From Vandiemenella viatica (Eukaryota > Arthropoda > Insecta > Orthoptera > Morabidae), in assembly GCA_031002005.1 (NCBI GenBank), contig JARYHS010009186.1, forward strand, positions 251,811,199 to 251,875,198: 64,000 nucleotides of DNA. The letters are read 5' to 3'. The notes below the pieces were generated by a model, which worked only from the letters and a program-made list of their open reading frames with translations, was not told the origin of the DNA and ran no database searches. How positions within the stretch are numbered: the first letter of the stretch is position 1; the number at the start of each line of letters is the position of its first letter. Shown one piece after another: positions 10,779-22,670 of this stretch. The translations under genes and the position numbers were made by a program.

Positions 10779-11022
10779 ACCGAGCGTGGTGGTGTAACTG
10801 CTAGCGTTCTGGCCTCGCATTCGGGAGGATGGCGGTTCGAATCCCCATCCGGGCATCCAGATTTGGGCTTTCCATGGTTTCCCCAAATCACTCCAGGTGA
10901 ATGCCGGGATGCTTCCTTCAAAAGGCCATGGCCGCATTCCTTCACATTCCTTGCCCCCCATTCTTTCCCGTCTCTAAAGACCTAGTTGTTATGGGAGACG
11001 TTAAGCAGTTAAAAAAAAAAAA
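10779..11022 (+). mobile_element. tRNA-derived SINE family 1, subfamily B, with 11-bp TSD
   Basis: Full length: head 'accgagcgtggtgg', B box 'ggttcgaatcc', body 'catccagatttggg' through 'gccgggatgcttccttcaaa', then the B-type tail 'cgtctctaaagacct-g-tgtt-gagacgttaagcagt' and poly(A). It is bracketed by the exact duplication TCGTACTTGGT (10768-10778, 11023-11033), which fixes both ends and shows a fairly recent insertion. Confidence 0.9.
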
Positions 11023-11033
11023 TCGTACTTGGT

Positions 11034-11702
11034 TAAGTTTGAGTAAATTGTTTATTTAGTGAAATAAGTTTAGGTAAGCTGTTTGTTTGGATAAAACTTA
11101 AAATATAATTAGCACATGGATCTTACGGAAAACTTCTAAGTGTACACTTGATTTGCTGTAATGAATTTTATATTCGAAAGAATAATCTAATTTCAAAACA
11201 AACACCTTTTTGCACACACACAAAAAAAAGACCTGACCTTTCACCTGACTGTGATATAACTAGTGACAATAACTAATGGCGGTTATTTTTTAAAGTAGCC
11301 TACTCAAAACTCTGTACACAAAGCTGAAATGATAATGGGGCATGTATTTGACAAATATTATAATCTCATCAAGTATTTAGTTTTTAAATAGGAGGTTTCA
11401 CCACTGTCTTCCTTTACTGTTTTCATTTATTTTTGAAAATCCTTTTGTGATAGATTTGTTAAAATAAATGTGGACATACCATGAAGTCGGGCCTGCAGGC
11501 AGAGTGCTACTGACTCCCGCTTTAATTGATTCATTTTAATAATATCAATATTCAAAACTTTTAATTCAATAACAAAGGTACAGCTCAAACATGCGATTAG
11601 ATTTGTAATTGTTATTGCGTGATGGTTACAACAAACATTCAACATCAAAGCTAGTACCGCATTAATCAATACAATAACACCAGGCAAAAGGTCTAATTGT
11701 TC
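11034..11702. other. No gene recognised
   Basis: AT-rich sequence with no recognised repeat or domain. Confidence 0.4.
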
Positions 11703-12152
11703 TTTCTGTATGGAATTCTGGAACGGCAAAAAGGGCTACTAGATTTGTTTATGGAAATTATTTCAGAACGCAATCAGTAAATAATGGAATTCATTGCAAG
11801 ACAGGATGAGGTTGAAGACGGTCATGGGAGTGTACAAGGCGCATATTGATGATGAGGCATGGAAAGATATTGGTGTAAGAACAAAAAGTAATGCTTGCAA
11901 AGGAAAAGATGACCATGACCACAAGCTGGCACTCGATTTCAGGCACAGGGGTGTAGGAAGATTCTCTTTTTTAGGTAAGTTTGTCAGGGATTGGAATAAG
12001 TTACCAAGAGAAATTATGAATAATTTACAAAAACGTTGAAAGAATTTAAATTTAAAATTTATAAAGGGCAAAAGTAGGTGGATGCAGGGAAGGGGGGAAG
12101 TTTGTATGGAAATTGCCACCGGAGCGCGCGCTCCATTGCTATTTAATTAAAT
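11703..12152 (+). pseudogene. CR1/Jockey-like LINE 3' end (copy B)
   Basis: A 5'-truncated copy beginning at the RTARFVYGNYFRTQSV-like block. It continues through a C-terminal MGVYKAHIDDEAWKDIG, a K.DHDHKLALDFRH block and RDWNKLPREIMNNL. It ends in the family 3' terminus 'ggaaattgccaccggagc' and an AT-rich tail. A short deletion removes part of the region between the first two blocks. Confidence 0.75.
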
Positions 12153-13165
12153 ATTATTAAAACATAGCAAATGCAGTGATTTATATCACAAACTATTAAA
12201 CAACTCTTTTACATTGTAAATTACACTATTAAATAAAATAGAAGGTATCAAATCTTAAAATAAACACATATCATAAATGTATTAAATCAATAAACCTCAC
12301 TAATGAACGATCAACGAAAAAACGGTAACTATCTCAAATTATCCATACAAATTTTCTATTTACAATTTATGCACTGTAAATTTTAATGTTAAACAAAATA
12401 AAAAATAAAAAATTAGTCTTTACGTTGTCAAAACTAGTTAGCTGCGAGAACTGAAACGTGTTCGTATCTATACGACAAATGAGAGTAACGAAACATGTGG
12501 GTACCGAAATGAATTTGTGAGTAACGATTCGGTACTTCGAGTCAGGCGACGAAACCGTTACTCAGTAACGAATACATCGTTACTTTTACAGCTCTAATCA
12601 GCGAGATGACACCGCTTTGTCCGTTCCCACTGCAGCCTTACTCGTGTCCGAGGTCAATGAAACCTTCCTTTATTTGACTGCCACCCGACGTTGCTCTGTT
12701 GAAGTCGCGATGATGAAAAAAGTTGCCCGCAACTGCAGGAAGCACAGAGTTGCCGCAGTTCGTAATTACCTGGCAGAGCATCCAAGGCCCGAAACAGTTT
12801 TGCATGTGAGCGGCCTGGGGACTCAAGATTCGTCCATCCAAATAGCACCTTAATCGAGGTACTGAAGATCTGTATTTGCTCTATGCATGTCTCAAATTAG
12901 GCCTTCGCTTGACTCACACAGTACTCGGGTCCATATTAGACCTTTATCATATATACAGCAGACGCTACTTTCCACGTATATCCAAAAGAAGCGCAGCTAC
13001 AATAGAACAGCTGCGTCTGCAATTTACCATATGTTCTACTAGTTTAAACGCCCGGCAAAAATGACCAACGTCAACTGTGATCGTAGTAGCAATTTGTTAA
13101 GGAAAAGTATCTAAGGACAAAAAAATAAAGTATATAACCTGCATCAATGTCGCGGTGCATGTATT
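12153..13165. other. No gene recognised
   Basis: AT-rich to about 12420, then mixed composition. Small frames (up to 78 codons) show no domain. Confidence 0.4.
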
Positions 13166-13413
13166 GAACGTGCTTGGTTAGCGGTAAACGGTCTGGCCTC
13201 GCATTCGGGAGGACGCTGGTTCGAATACCCGTCCTGGCATCCAGATTTGGGTTTTACATGATTTCCCCAAAATCACTACAGGTGAATGCCGGTATGCTTC
13301 CTTTAAAACGCCAAGGTCGAATTCCTTCCCGTTACTTGTCCCCAGTCCCATTCCGCCTCTAATTACCTCGACGTCGACGAGTCGTAAAGTCATAAGCAAA
13401 GGAAAAAAAAAAA
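13166..13413 (+). mobile_element. tRNA-derived SINE family 1, subfamily A
   Basis: Head and B box (ggttcgaatac) are followed by the family body and the A-type tail 'ctaattacctcgacgtcgacgag-cgtaaagtcataag' plus poly(A). It is moderately diverged and no clear TSD was found. Confidence 0.8.
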
Positions 13414-13493
13414 CATGGTGTAAGCTTCGAGCAGCCTTTCGGCTGGAAGCGACACATCCAGTCACGACCATCGACGTTGTGTAGCAAGAAACG

Positions 13494-13733
13494 ACCGAGC
13501 GTGGTGAGTGAACGGTTAACGATCTGGCCTCGCATTCGGGAGGACGTAGGTTCGAATCGCCTTCCGGACATCCGGTTTTTGGTTTTCTATGGTTTCCCCA
13601 GATCACTCCAGGTGAATGCCGGGATGCTTCCTTCACAAAGACCACGGCCGAATTCCTTCCCGTTCCTTGTACCACATCTCGCCTCTAATGACAACGCTGT
13701 CAACTAGGCGTAAAGCCCAAGCAAAAAAAAGCC
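13494..13733 (+). mobile_element. tRNA-derived SINE family 1, subfamily A, short TSD
   Basis: Complete head (accgagcgtggtg), B box and body with an A-type tail (ctaatgac...aggcgtaaagcc-aagc). It is flanked by AGAAACG at 13487-13493 and 13734-13740; extending the match two bases gives 8/9 identity. It lies 80 bp downstream of another copy in the same orientation. Confidence 0.8.
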
Positions 13734-13961
13734 AGAAACGTGATTCATCCGATGAAGATAAACGTTTACATTGATCTACGGTCCAATCTCTGCTAACGTA
13801 ATTGACGATGTGGCTCGGTGAACGTGTGAACACGTAGGGGTCGTCTGCTTCGGAACCCCGTGTCCAATTACGTGCGCAGAATGGTAAGTTCCGCAAAACT
13901 TGTGTCTGCACCAGCACAATACCCAGCCGTCAGTGCCACAACAGATCGCCTCCATCCTGTT

Positions 13962-14311
13962 TAAAGGCGCGTTCCCACGATCTCTTGTAACGAAGGCGAG
14001 ACGAGACGGGACCTCATTAGCCGAAGTGTAGGGACGACCGCGGGCCGCAGGTTAGTCCTAGCTTACCTTGCCGCCACCTCCCCAAAACGTTGCCTAGTAT
14101 CGTTTGGCACAGAGCACTTTACAGCAACAGAAGGGGTGCGCACCGCTGCTGCAAACCGATGGCGACAGCGCACCGCTACACACGCCTGTGACGTTTACCG
14201 ACTCAGAGTGGGTAGCTGCGTCTCGTCTCCGCTAGCAGAGGCGGCTCTGTTCCCATGGCGTCCCGTCCCGTCTCGCCTTCGTTACAAGGGATCGTGGGAA
14301 CGCGCCTTTAC
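13962..14311. mobile_element. MITE with ~47-bp terminal inverted repeats
   Basis: The left end 'aaaggcgcgttcccacgat' continues through 'cttgtaacgaaggcgagacg'. The right end is its complement with only a few mismatches over about 47 bp. The interior (about 250 bp) is GC-rich with no transposase, so it would need one in trans. The termini sit next to TA on both sides (..TTTA / TACA..), compatible with a TA duplication. The superfamily is not certain. Confidence 0.75.
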
Positions 14312-15235
14312 AGAGCGGGCAAGTCTCAGATCTCCACGTTCTATTGAAAGGCGAGGACGTCCTTCACCTTATCACCCAATTGCAGTATTACCGTTCTTGA
14401 ACCACTTTCCATAGATGCTCACTACAGTAGCCCACGAACAGGTGACCAGCGTCGTCGTCTGCGAGTTGTTTGTTCCCAGGAGCCACTCCATGAAAATCTT
14501 CCCTTTGTCACATTTACGAAGTCAGTAGGTTTACCCATTTGTCACAACTATCGTCGCTAGAATGTCTCCCCACGCGTCTCTGCTGCACTTATAAAACTTT
14601 CCTTACCTCGTGACGTACCCACAACGTCACCACACCACTTTCAATCTCGCGGAGGGCAGTGGTCGTAATGTTTTGGCACATCAGTGTATTAGGCGCGCTG
14701 CAGACGCAGTGCTACTTGCTCCGCGCTCTCTCTGTGGTTGTTCTCATCTGCGGACTGGGGCCGTTATGGACGCGAGCCAAATTGTGCTGCAGATCGCAAC
14801 TTTGCTAATTAATTACGTAATGCGCTGCAGTTAACTTTCTCCCTGCGGGCTACACAAATACCGCCGTGCGTGCGTTGTGAATAATGGGCGGGCCAGCCAG
14901 CACTAAAAATGGCCTCGGCACTGCAGCGCCCAACGCGGCGGCCGGAGGAGACACGGCCCCACGATCAAGGTGGTTTATAGAACTCTTCCAGCATATCATA
15001 CTCTCGCAACCAAAGGATACACAAAATAAGTTATGGATTATAATTGCGATCCATTATGATTTATACGTATTAACAATTCCGTTAGAATAATACATTTTCT
15101 AGTACGGTTGACCTCATCATACAGGGCAGAATTTCCCAAAGTTTTTGCTCACCACGCCCCCTTCCATGAAAAGAAAAAATGGTACACACCTCTGCCATAT
15201 TGTTTTTATTAAAATGGTAGAACATCAAGAATGAA
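14312..15235. other. No gene recognised
   Basis: Moderately GC-rich with small open frames (up to 74 codons), none with a recognisable domain. Confidence 0.4.
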
Positions 15236-15239
15236 TTTG

Positions 15240-15800
15240 AATATTTTTTATTCATCATCATCATCATTAGACGTTTCCGCCTTTGTGGGTCGTTCTGCAC
15301 AACCTATTCCAGGTCTGACGCTCATCCCAAGATATTTCCTCCACCACTTTTCTCCAAACGACTCCCTTTGCCTCTGCCCCATTCTTCAGTTGGTCCACCC
15401 ATCTTGCCCGAGGTCTTCCAACTGGTCTCCTTCCCTTCCCGCTGTTCAGCAGTGCTACCTTCCGCATCCTCTCCTCCTCCATCCTCATAACATGTCCCAA
15501 CCACTGCAGTCTTTTGCTCCTTGACATCTTTTCTAATGCTCCCACTTGTAGTTTCTCCCTGTGTTTTCATTTCTGATTTTATCTTTCCCCGTGACATTCT
15601 CCATCCCTCCCAGAAACCTCATCTCTGCCGCCTGCAATCTGCAATCTTTGTCCAAGTCCAGATTTCAGAGCGATAGGTCAGTATGGGCTGGTAATACACT
15701 TTATAGAGCAGAATTTTGGCGTCCTTTCCTATGTTCCACCTCCAGATTACATCCTTCATCTGATGATACAATTCCTTACGCCCTGACCTATTTCTTCCTC
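15240..15800 (-). pseudogene. RTE-like LINE 3' end with (ATG)n tail
   Basis: On the minus strand the frame at 15545-15267 (92 codons) reads RL.WLGHVMRMEEERM.K.ALL...GRRPVGRPRARW.DQ, then W..R..WNRLCRTTHKGGNV, the C-terminus of an RTE-like reverse transcriptase. Upstream blocks (15790-15560) lie in other frames. Beyond the stop is a short (ATG)n run (about 15240-15270 on the plus strand as tcatcatcatca), the kind of simple-repeat tail such elements use instead of poly(A). 5'-truncated and frameshifted. Confidence 0.7.
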
Positions 15801-16043
15801 CATCTTTCCATATTTTTTTATTACTTACAAATTTTCAATTTCCTGAAAAAATAAAGAATAAAAAATTACAAACTTAGAAGTAACAAAGAAAAGGTAAATT
15901 AGTGGGTAGGATGAGTTTTCATTTCCTTTTACAAAATTCCTTATTATTGGCTGGATATTAGAAAGTGTATAACGTAAATCATTGGCAATATAGAGTTTGC
16001 GATAACGCGTTCTTTTTTTATCCCAAATATATATATATATATA

Positions 16044-16262
16044 TTTTTACTTATTGCTTTACGCCTTGTCATCGTCGAGGTCATTAGAGTTGAGATGAGA
16101 CTTGGGACAGTGAACGGAAAGGAATTCGGCCATGAAATTTTGTAAAAACTTTTCCGACATTCATCTAAATTCTGGGGTATTTCAGAAAACTATATAAAGT
16201 CCAACTTTCGATGGCAGGACGGGGCTTTGAACCCGCGGCCTATCGAACGGCAAGCCAGAGTG
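16044..16262 (-). mobile_element. tRNA-derived SINE family 1, subfamily A (diverged)
   Basis: In reverse orientation: the A-type tail 'tttacgcc-tgtc--cgtcgaggtcattaga', then the body with 'gaattcggccatg', then the B-box complement 'ggctttgaaccc'. It is diverged, with small deletions. Confidence 0.65.
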
Positions 16263-16553
16263 TCGACAGGGGAAAGAATTATCGCCGGCGTATGTAGTGC
16301 GAGGAAAGCGTTGCAGAGGTCGCCGATTCGAGACCGGCTCAGGGCATCGGTGGTTGTAATTAAGTGTAATATCCGTCTTGTATTGTTATTTCACTTGAGA
16401 TTATCGGCAATACTGGAATAGTCAAATGCAACTGAGTAAAAACAAACACGGATTATGGTGGCTGAAAGGCTACAAAGCAGAGTGCCATTAAAAAAAAATT
16501 ATTACAAATCTTACATGCGATTGCTACAGTGTATGTAAATTAGAGTGCTAACG

Positions 16554-16562
16554 CAAAAAAAA

Positions 16563-16594
<32 letters not shown>

Positions 16595-16602
16595 AAAAAA
16601 TC
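16554..16602 (+). repeat. A-rich simple repeat
   Basis: Nearly pure A for about 45 bp. It could be the poly(A) of a decayed retroposon, but no body is recognisable immediately upstream. Confidence 0.6.
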
Positions 16603-16671
16603 ATTGCGTTGTGGCAGACAGCTAAGATAGCGATATCGTATGGGTGTGGGGAATTCCGGAAAACTCTAAAT

Positions 16672-16812
16672 TTCGGTTTTACGTGATTTCTCTAAATCTT
16701 TCCAGGAGAATGCGGGGATGTTTCCTTGGAAGGCCATGACCGATTTACTTCCCAAGCATTGCCTGCAATCTCCACTGACGGCCGATTATAAAACAATTTA
16801 AAAAAAAAAGAA
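16672..16812 (+). mobile_element. tRNA-derived SINE family 1, 5'-truncated and old
   Basis: Only the body remains (ttcggttttacgtgatttc, aatgcggggatgtttcctt-gaaggcc), followed by an A-rich end. The head and B box are missing. Confidence 0.5.
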
Positions 16813-17487
16813 AAGAAGACATCTTTGCAGTTTAGGTAAGAAATTGGAGAATTCCATTGCTAGAAATCGTGAAAATTTCTAATAACTCAAAAACGGAAAA
16901 CGCGCTCATTGAACGAAATAAAACTACCCCAACTCGTTCTGGGTTTTTGAAAACGGCCACAACATCTTATTCGCGTTATGGCACTTACAAAAAACAGCCG
17001 GAACGTGTTGTGGCTAACTCAGAACAGCCACAACGTGAAATTCGCGTTTGGTCCAGGTCGCTTTCTCGACACATGACGACTCACATTTTTTCTTTCTTTT
17101 TTTTCAGAGCCTTGTGACGCGGCGGGTAAGAAGAATCATATAGTATATTAAATACACCCTGGACCTGTTCGCCGTGAATGCAATGAACTAGATACTTATT
17201 TATTTTTATTTGTCGTATGGCAAGCAACTAATACAATAATAAATATATATTCTGATGTTGCTTTGTGTGACCGTGAGAGATACGGGATCTAGTTCGGTCG
17301 CCTATTGTGTAGAATTGTAGATTATCAGCCGTCCTGCATCAGCAGTCCGTTGTCCAGGGTACACCACGAGGAGGTTATCTACACGTCGTACCCCAATTAG
17401 ATACTGATAAGCCGCAACAGGTTGTAACCGTTTTCAAGAAAACACAACGCGCTGTGATCGTTTTTTTCGCTCAATGAACGTTTTGGG
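16813..17487. other. No gene recognised
   Basis: Includes an 86-codon open frame (16857-17117) with no recognisable domain and runs of adenine-rich codons. Not supported as a gene. Confidence 0.4.
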
Positions 17488-17498
17488 CCCAAAACTTT

Positions 17499-17753
17499 TT
17501 TTTTTTTAAACTGCTTTACGTCTTTTTTTAACATCGAGGTCTTTAGAGACGGGAAAGGATGGGGGGCAAGAATGGGGGCAAGGAATGGGAAGGAATTCGG
17601 CCATGGCCTTTTGAAGAAAGCATCCCGGCATTTGCCTGGAGTGATTTGGGGAAACCATGGAAAACCCAAATCTGGATGCCCGGACGGGATTCGAACCACC
17701 GTCCTCCCGAATGCGAGGCGAGAACGCTAACCGTTACACCGCCCCGCTCGGTC
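17499..17753 (-). mobile_element. tRNA-derived SINE family 1, subfamily B, with 11-bp TSD
   Basis: Full-length B-type copy in reverse. The duplication CCCAAAACTTT at 17488-17498 and 17754-17764 fixes the ends. A short internal duplication (gggggcaagaatgggggcaagg) distinguishes it from other copies. Confidence 0.9.
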
Positions 17754-17852
17754 CCCAAAACTTTGTGCTCTAAACCATGATAATTGCGTCTCTATCAATT
17801 TCTTGTACGGTGGGAATATAGTCTGACGTAATGGACAGATTTGAAGTTGGAA

Positions 17853-18852
17853 NNNNNNNNNNNNNNNNNNNNNNNNNNNNNNNNNNNNNNNNNNNNNNNN
17901 NNNNNNNNNNNNNNNNNNNNNNNNNNNNNNNNNNNNNNNNNNNNNNNNNNNNNNNNNNNNNNNNNNNNNNNNNNNNNNNNNNNNNNNNNNNNNNNNNNNN
18001 NNNNNNNNNNNNNNNNNNNNNNNNNNNNNNNNNNNNNNNNNNNNNNNNNNNNNNNNNNNNNNNNNNNNNNNNNNNNNNNNNNNNNNNNNNNNNNNNNNNN
18101 NNNNNNNNNNNNNNNNNNNNNNNNNNNNNNNNNNNNNNNNNNNNNNNNNNNNNNNNNNNNNNNNNNNNNNNNNNNNNNNNNNNNNNNNNNNNNNNNNNNN
18201 NNNNNNNNNNNNNNNNNNNNNNNNNNNNNNNNNNNNNNNNNNNNNNNNNNNNNNNNNNNNNNNNNNNNNNNNNNNNNNNNNNNNNNNNNNNNNNNNNNNN
18301 NNNNNNNNNNNNNNNNNNNNNNNNNNNNNNNNNNNNNNNNNNNNNNNNNNNNNNNNNNNNNNNNNNNNNNNNNNNNNNNNNNNNNNNNNNNNNNNNNNNN
18401 NNNNNNNNNNNNNNNNNNNNNNNNNNNNNNNNNNNNNNNNNNNNNNNNNNNNNNNNNNNNNNNNNNNNNNNNNNNNNNNNNNNNNNNNNNNNNNNNNNNN
18501 NNNNNNNNNNNNNNNNNNNNNNNNNNNNNNNNNNNNNNNNNNNNNNNNNNNNNNNNNNNNNNNNNNNNNNNNNNNNNNNNNNNNNNNNNNNNNNNNNNNN
18601 NNNNNNNNNNNNNNNNNNNNNNNNNNNNNNNNNNNNNNNNNNNNNNNNNNNNNNNNNNNNNNNNNNNNNNNNNNNNNNNNNNNNNNNNNNNNNNNNNNNN
18701 NNNNNNNNNNNNNNNNNNNNNNNNNNNNNNNNNNNNNNNNNNNNNNNNNNNNNNNNNNNNNNNNNNNNNNNNNNNNNNNNNNNNNNNNNNNNNNNNNNNN
18801 NNNNNNNNNNNNNNNNNNNNNNNNNNNNNNNNNNNNNNNNNNNNNNNNNNNN
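17853..18852. other. Assembly gap of exactly 1000 N
   Basis: Exactly one thousand N, so probably a placeholder of unknown true size. Open frames spanning it are artefacts. Confidence 0.99.
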
Positions 18853-18894
18853 AATCTAATTGCTCGAAGCTGAGTTGCACTCTATGACCCCTAT

Positions 18895-19500
18895 GCAATG
18901 TATTCAATTAACCTGATTTCATCGCCAGCATCGTCTAACCTGGTGTAAGGCAAAGTGCAAATGGACACTTGAATGGCGTACATTTGTGTTTAGAGACGAG
19001 TCTCGATTATGTCTGTGACAGTAATAATCGACAACATGTACGCAGGTGAACTAGAAGAACAGATTATCCTGCTGTGATTTTAGAACATCACACAGGTCCA
19101 GCCACTGGTGTCACGAGTTTCGACAGCAGAACTGAGTTGGTTGTTGTTTAAGGCACAATAATAGCCCACCACTATGTGGACGGGGTGCTGCACCCTATTG
19201 TGATACCTTTCATGTCCACCATCCAAATCGCATCTTCAAACAGAATAATGCCCGTCCTCATATTGTGGCAATCACAGCACAAGCCTTGCAAGGGATTACC
19301 ATCACAATTTGGAGCGTACAGTACCCATACGTATCTCCAATATGGCATTTCTGGGATGCCAGGAGTGGACACTTTAGATCTCATGGTCACCCAGCACAAA
19401 CTTTACAACTGACTGCACAAAATGCAGGCGTAGAGAGACACACGCTAAGAAGACGTCCGGACAGTTATTGATTGAATGCCGAGAAGGATCCTCGAATGTG
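18895..19500 (+). pseudogene. Tc1-like transposase remnant
   Basis: Conceptual translation across several frames shows the Tc1/mariner order: HR...W, a block W..FVFRDESR, then DNRQHV-like sequence, then YVDGVLHPIVIPF, then a region resembling IFQ.DNARPHI..I....L, and an SP-HxWD block (SPIWHFWD). Multiple stops and frameshifts make it a dead copy. The N-terminal DNA-binding part, if present, falls in the adjacent assembly gap. Confidence 0.7.
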
Positions 19501-21398
19501 CTCAAAGTGGGAGCACTTCTTACTGACTACTGTACCTAGAGGTAATAATCTTATCCCGATTTATTTCAGTTTGTGATGATTTTTTCTGCGCATAACCCTG
19601 GATACATCTACAATGTTTCCTAAAATTTAACTATTCCTGTATTGGTGTTGCATTTTTAATTTCCACGTGTATAATAATTGACTAGTGCGAGTCTGTGACC
19701 GTTTTTTTTTGCGTATCGTCAGGGGAGTATAATACTTCCTGTTTTTAATGACAAAGATTGTGACAGGTTGACCTGATCTGACTAGTGACAAACTTGACCT
19801 GTAATTCACACTTAGGTTGAATATAATCTCTTGAGCTTGAAGTACTCATAAGAATTAATAGACGTATGATACACGGACAGAGACGATCGCGCTGTCGTAT
19901 AATTGTTTCAAAGGTCGTAGACTCTAACTTCCTGAAATACAAACTTGACTTGTATTTGACCATAAAAGTTTGGTCTGCAAAATTTGAAGAATTTTTGTTT
20001 AAAGGGAGTGCACAATTGCTTAAAAAGTTGGGCAAATATTCATAATGTAATCTTTGGTCACTGTGTCTGTAACGGCCAGAGATCTTAGTACGGATTCCGG
20101 ATTAGTAAACAGTTGAGCAACTCTGAAGAAATGAACTACCAGAATACTCGATTAGGTAACATTTGATCTGATGTCCACTTTAAATAACCTACTAACTACG
20201 TTAGGTACAGCGAACGTGAATAAAGACCACTAACGGAAGTGGAAATGGTCAATAAAATACCTAAAAAGCAAATGAACCGTAGCGTATAAACTTTGGTCAA
20301 GCAGCAACACTAGCGAAAGTTTTAATTAAATTGAAATTTAGCCCAGGCCGGAATGACGATTGGCAATCGTGATTACATCAGAGACCATAAGCTAAGGCTT
20401 TATGTTGCTTGCACTAGCGACTTGTTACTGAAAATCAATTCAACAATTTTTCAGTACAAAAGTTTATCGATAGTTTTCTAACTATGAAATGCTACAAAAA
20501 TTAGGCTTAATGAATGTATTCTGGCAATTAATTTCATAGCAGTGGCTTAACTGTTAAATTATGGACATAACCTCGAATTAATTTTAATGTTTTCTCTGGT
20601 CGCTATTAACTTGCGAGCGAAGGCTGACGCGGGACGTAGATAGACTAAAACAGTTGATACCCTCCATACTACGGGTGTATTTCCTCCAGTCCACTAATTG
20701 ATTTATGGTCAATACTGCGATTAGGTATTCTTCGTCTCCAGCTGTATAGTTCCGAGTTACTAAGCCTCGTCTCCGTGCCTTGCCTCAGTTCGCGGATTGT
20801 CCAACTTTATCCCGTTTGGTGCGACGGTGCGACGCCAGCCAGAGTACTTGTTGCAGGTCCCCTGGGGCTAGGCAGCCCGCGCCACGCTCACACGCCTCGT
20901 AACTCGAGCACAGCTAACGGAGCGAGCCGAAACGAGTCGGACTCGCTCCCTCGCACTGCTCCTCGTATTACTAGCCCCATTAAACAGCACCGCGCACCAT
21001 TACGAGCACACAAGTGATGTAAGTAGCAAAGAGGAAACGGCAGACATCTGCTGCTCAGTGGTGGAAATTATATACCTACGTGTGTGCTTATCTAACGACT
21101 GAGCCTCGGCTCTGGTCTTCAACAGCGCCTGGCTTACGAATTAACCAACGCTGAAAAGCCACGCGGGTAACAATGAATGACTTCACGGGAATCGTACAGA
21201 TACTTATTCTCTTCGAAGTGTGAGTTAATCTTCTTACTAATACCTGGCCGTTTCAACATATGTCCTCGATCATCTGATTGAAAAATTGTACATACTCTGA
21301 TATGGAGCGCTATGCCTTGCTTTTTCGTCCGGATGTGGAAAAACTTTGCCTTAGAGGTGAATCTCAAAACAGCAAAAAGCATAGTAATTTTGTTACCT
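19501..21398. other. No gene recognised
   Basis: Mixed AT-rich sequence. GC rises at 20770-21010, where an 80-codon frame has no domain. No repeat shared within the window was noticed. Confidence 0.4.
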
Positions 21399-21408
21399 AA
21401 GCGATATC

Positions 21409-21655
21409 TTTTTTTTTTTAAAAAAAAACTGCTTAACGTCTCTTAACAATGAGGTCTTTACAGACGGGAAAGGATGGGGGGCAAGGAATGGGAAGGAATT
21501 CGGCCATGGCCTTTTGAAGGAAGCATCCCGGCATTGGCTGGAGTGATTTGGGAAACCATGGAAAACCCAAATCTGGATGCCCAGATAGGGATTCAAATCG
21601 GCGTCCTCCCGAATGCGAGGCCAGAACGTTAACCGTTACACCACCATACTCGGTA
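21409..21655 (-). mobile_element. tRNA-derived SINE family 1, subfamily B, with 10-bp TSD
   Basis: Full-length reverse copy with the B-type tail. The duplication AAGCGATATC at 21399-21408 and 21656-21665 is exact. Close relative of the copies at 17499, 31737 and 47895. Confidence 0.9.
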
Positions 21656-21665
21656 AAGCGATATC

Positions 21666-22544
21666 AACACACTAGTCTAACAGAAAATTAAATCATACTA
21701 TTCCAGGAGAAGTAAAAAATTAAAGAAAAAATAAAACAGTAAATAGATAAATAAATAACAACAAGTTAACAGCAATACAAATTACAAAAAGAACCGAAAA
21801 CAACTTAATTAAAAAAAACACAGAACAGCAAAAAAAAATTGCCTACTGCCTGGAATATTTTATGTAGCTCGTAGCTAATTTTGGCTGATAAATTCGGAAA
21901 GAACTTCGATTTTCCTGTGACTGGTTTAGTTTTCTTATAGTGTACTCATCTCCATTTCATTATATTTAAATACAAATTTCCAATAGTGTACCTGAGCTGC
22001 TTTTACTGTGTTTTAGGGCCATTAAACAATCTCTTTCCTTAAAAGATTTTGTTCTATTCGTATGAAAAGAAAAGAATACTAAACAATAAACTGTGCGTGA
22101 CCCATAAACAAAATACTAACATATTTTCAAAATTGAAAATACAAATAGTTCGCTCGAAAATTAAAGGAATAAATTTATACTTCTTTGCGCGTCATAAACT
22201 GTTGAGCAACAGACTTATCTCCTTTTACAATATTAATCCTTCATTATCACAGTATCCCTTGCTACCAAAAATACATTAAACTTTGAAGAATTGGGCTTGC
22301 GTTCCGTTGTTTCATCAAAAGTTTTTCTTCACAGATCCCCGTACACTGTGATGGCTGAACCGACCGTTGATATGAAACATTGCTTCTTGTGTGTTGACAC
22401 GTTTAGAAAAGATTGAATCATCTTGCTCGACGTGCTTAGCAACAGACTATCAAGACATTAATTCTATGTTCTTCGTAAATTTCTGTGGCAGGATGCTGCC
22501 CAGATAAAGTACGAAATGATTGTTTTTTTTAAAAAATTATTGGT
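21666..22544. other. No gene recognised
   Basis: AT-rich with oligo-A runs. A 76-codon frame at 22049-22279 has no recognisable domain. Confidence 0.4.
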
Positions 22545-22670
22545 GAAGCAGATAATATAGGATGTAGATTGCAAGGAGTATGTTAAGACGAAGAGGTTAA
22601 CACAATATATGAACGGGTCGTGGATTGCACCATACCAAAATGATGAGATCAGATACAAGAAGATATAAAT
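22545..22670 (+). pseudogene. LINE RT C-terminal tail fragment
   Basis: A short degenerate match to the last part of the family at 830-1350 (KQI..D.-C--Y---KRL-Q---G-WIA--QN), including the downstream 'gat-aga-acaagaa' stretch. Only about 40 codons remain. Confidence 0.45.

Noticed and set aside
10697..10961. Open frames of 60-120 codons inside SINE copies (also at 13178, 17559, 31797, 47960, 59599, 62732)
   Set aside because: They recur at every SINE in matching phase and reflect the SINE sequence, not genes.
14060..14110. Similarity of 14060-14110 to 48535-48590 (gccacctcccc...cctagt-tcgttt) as a shared repeat
   Set aside because: Short and interrupted; could be chance. Mentioned only in passing.
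17795..18907. Frames of 340-370 codons
   Set aside because: They span 1000 N and are artefacts of the gap.
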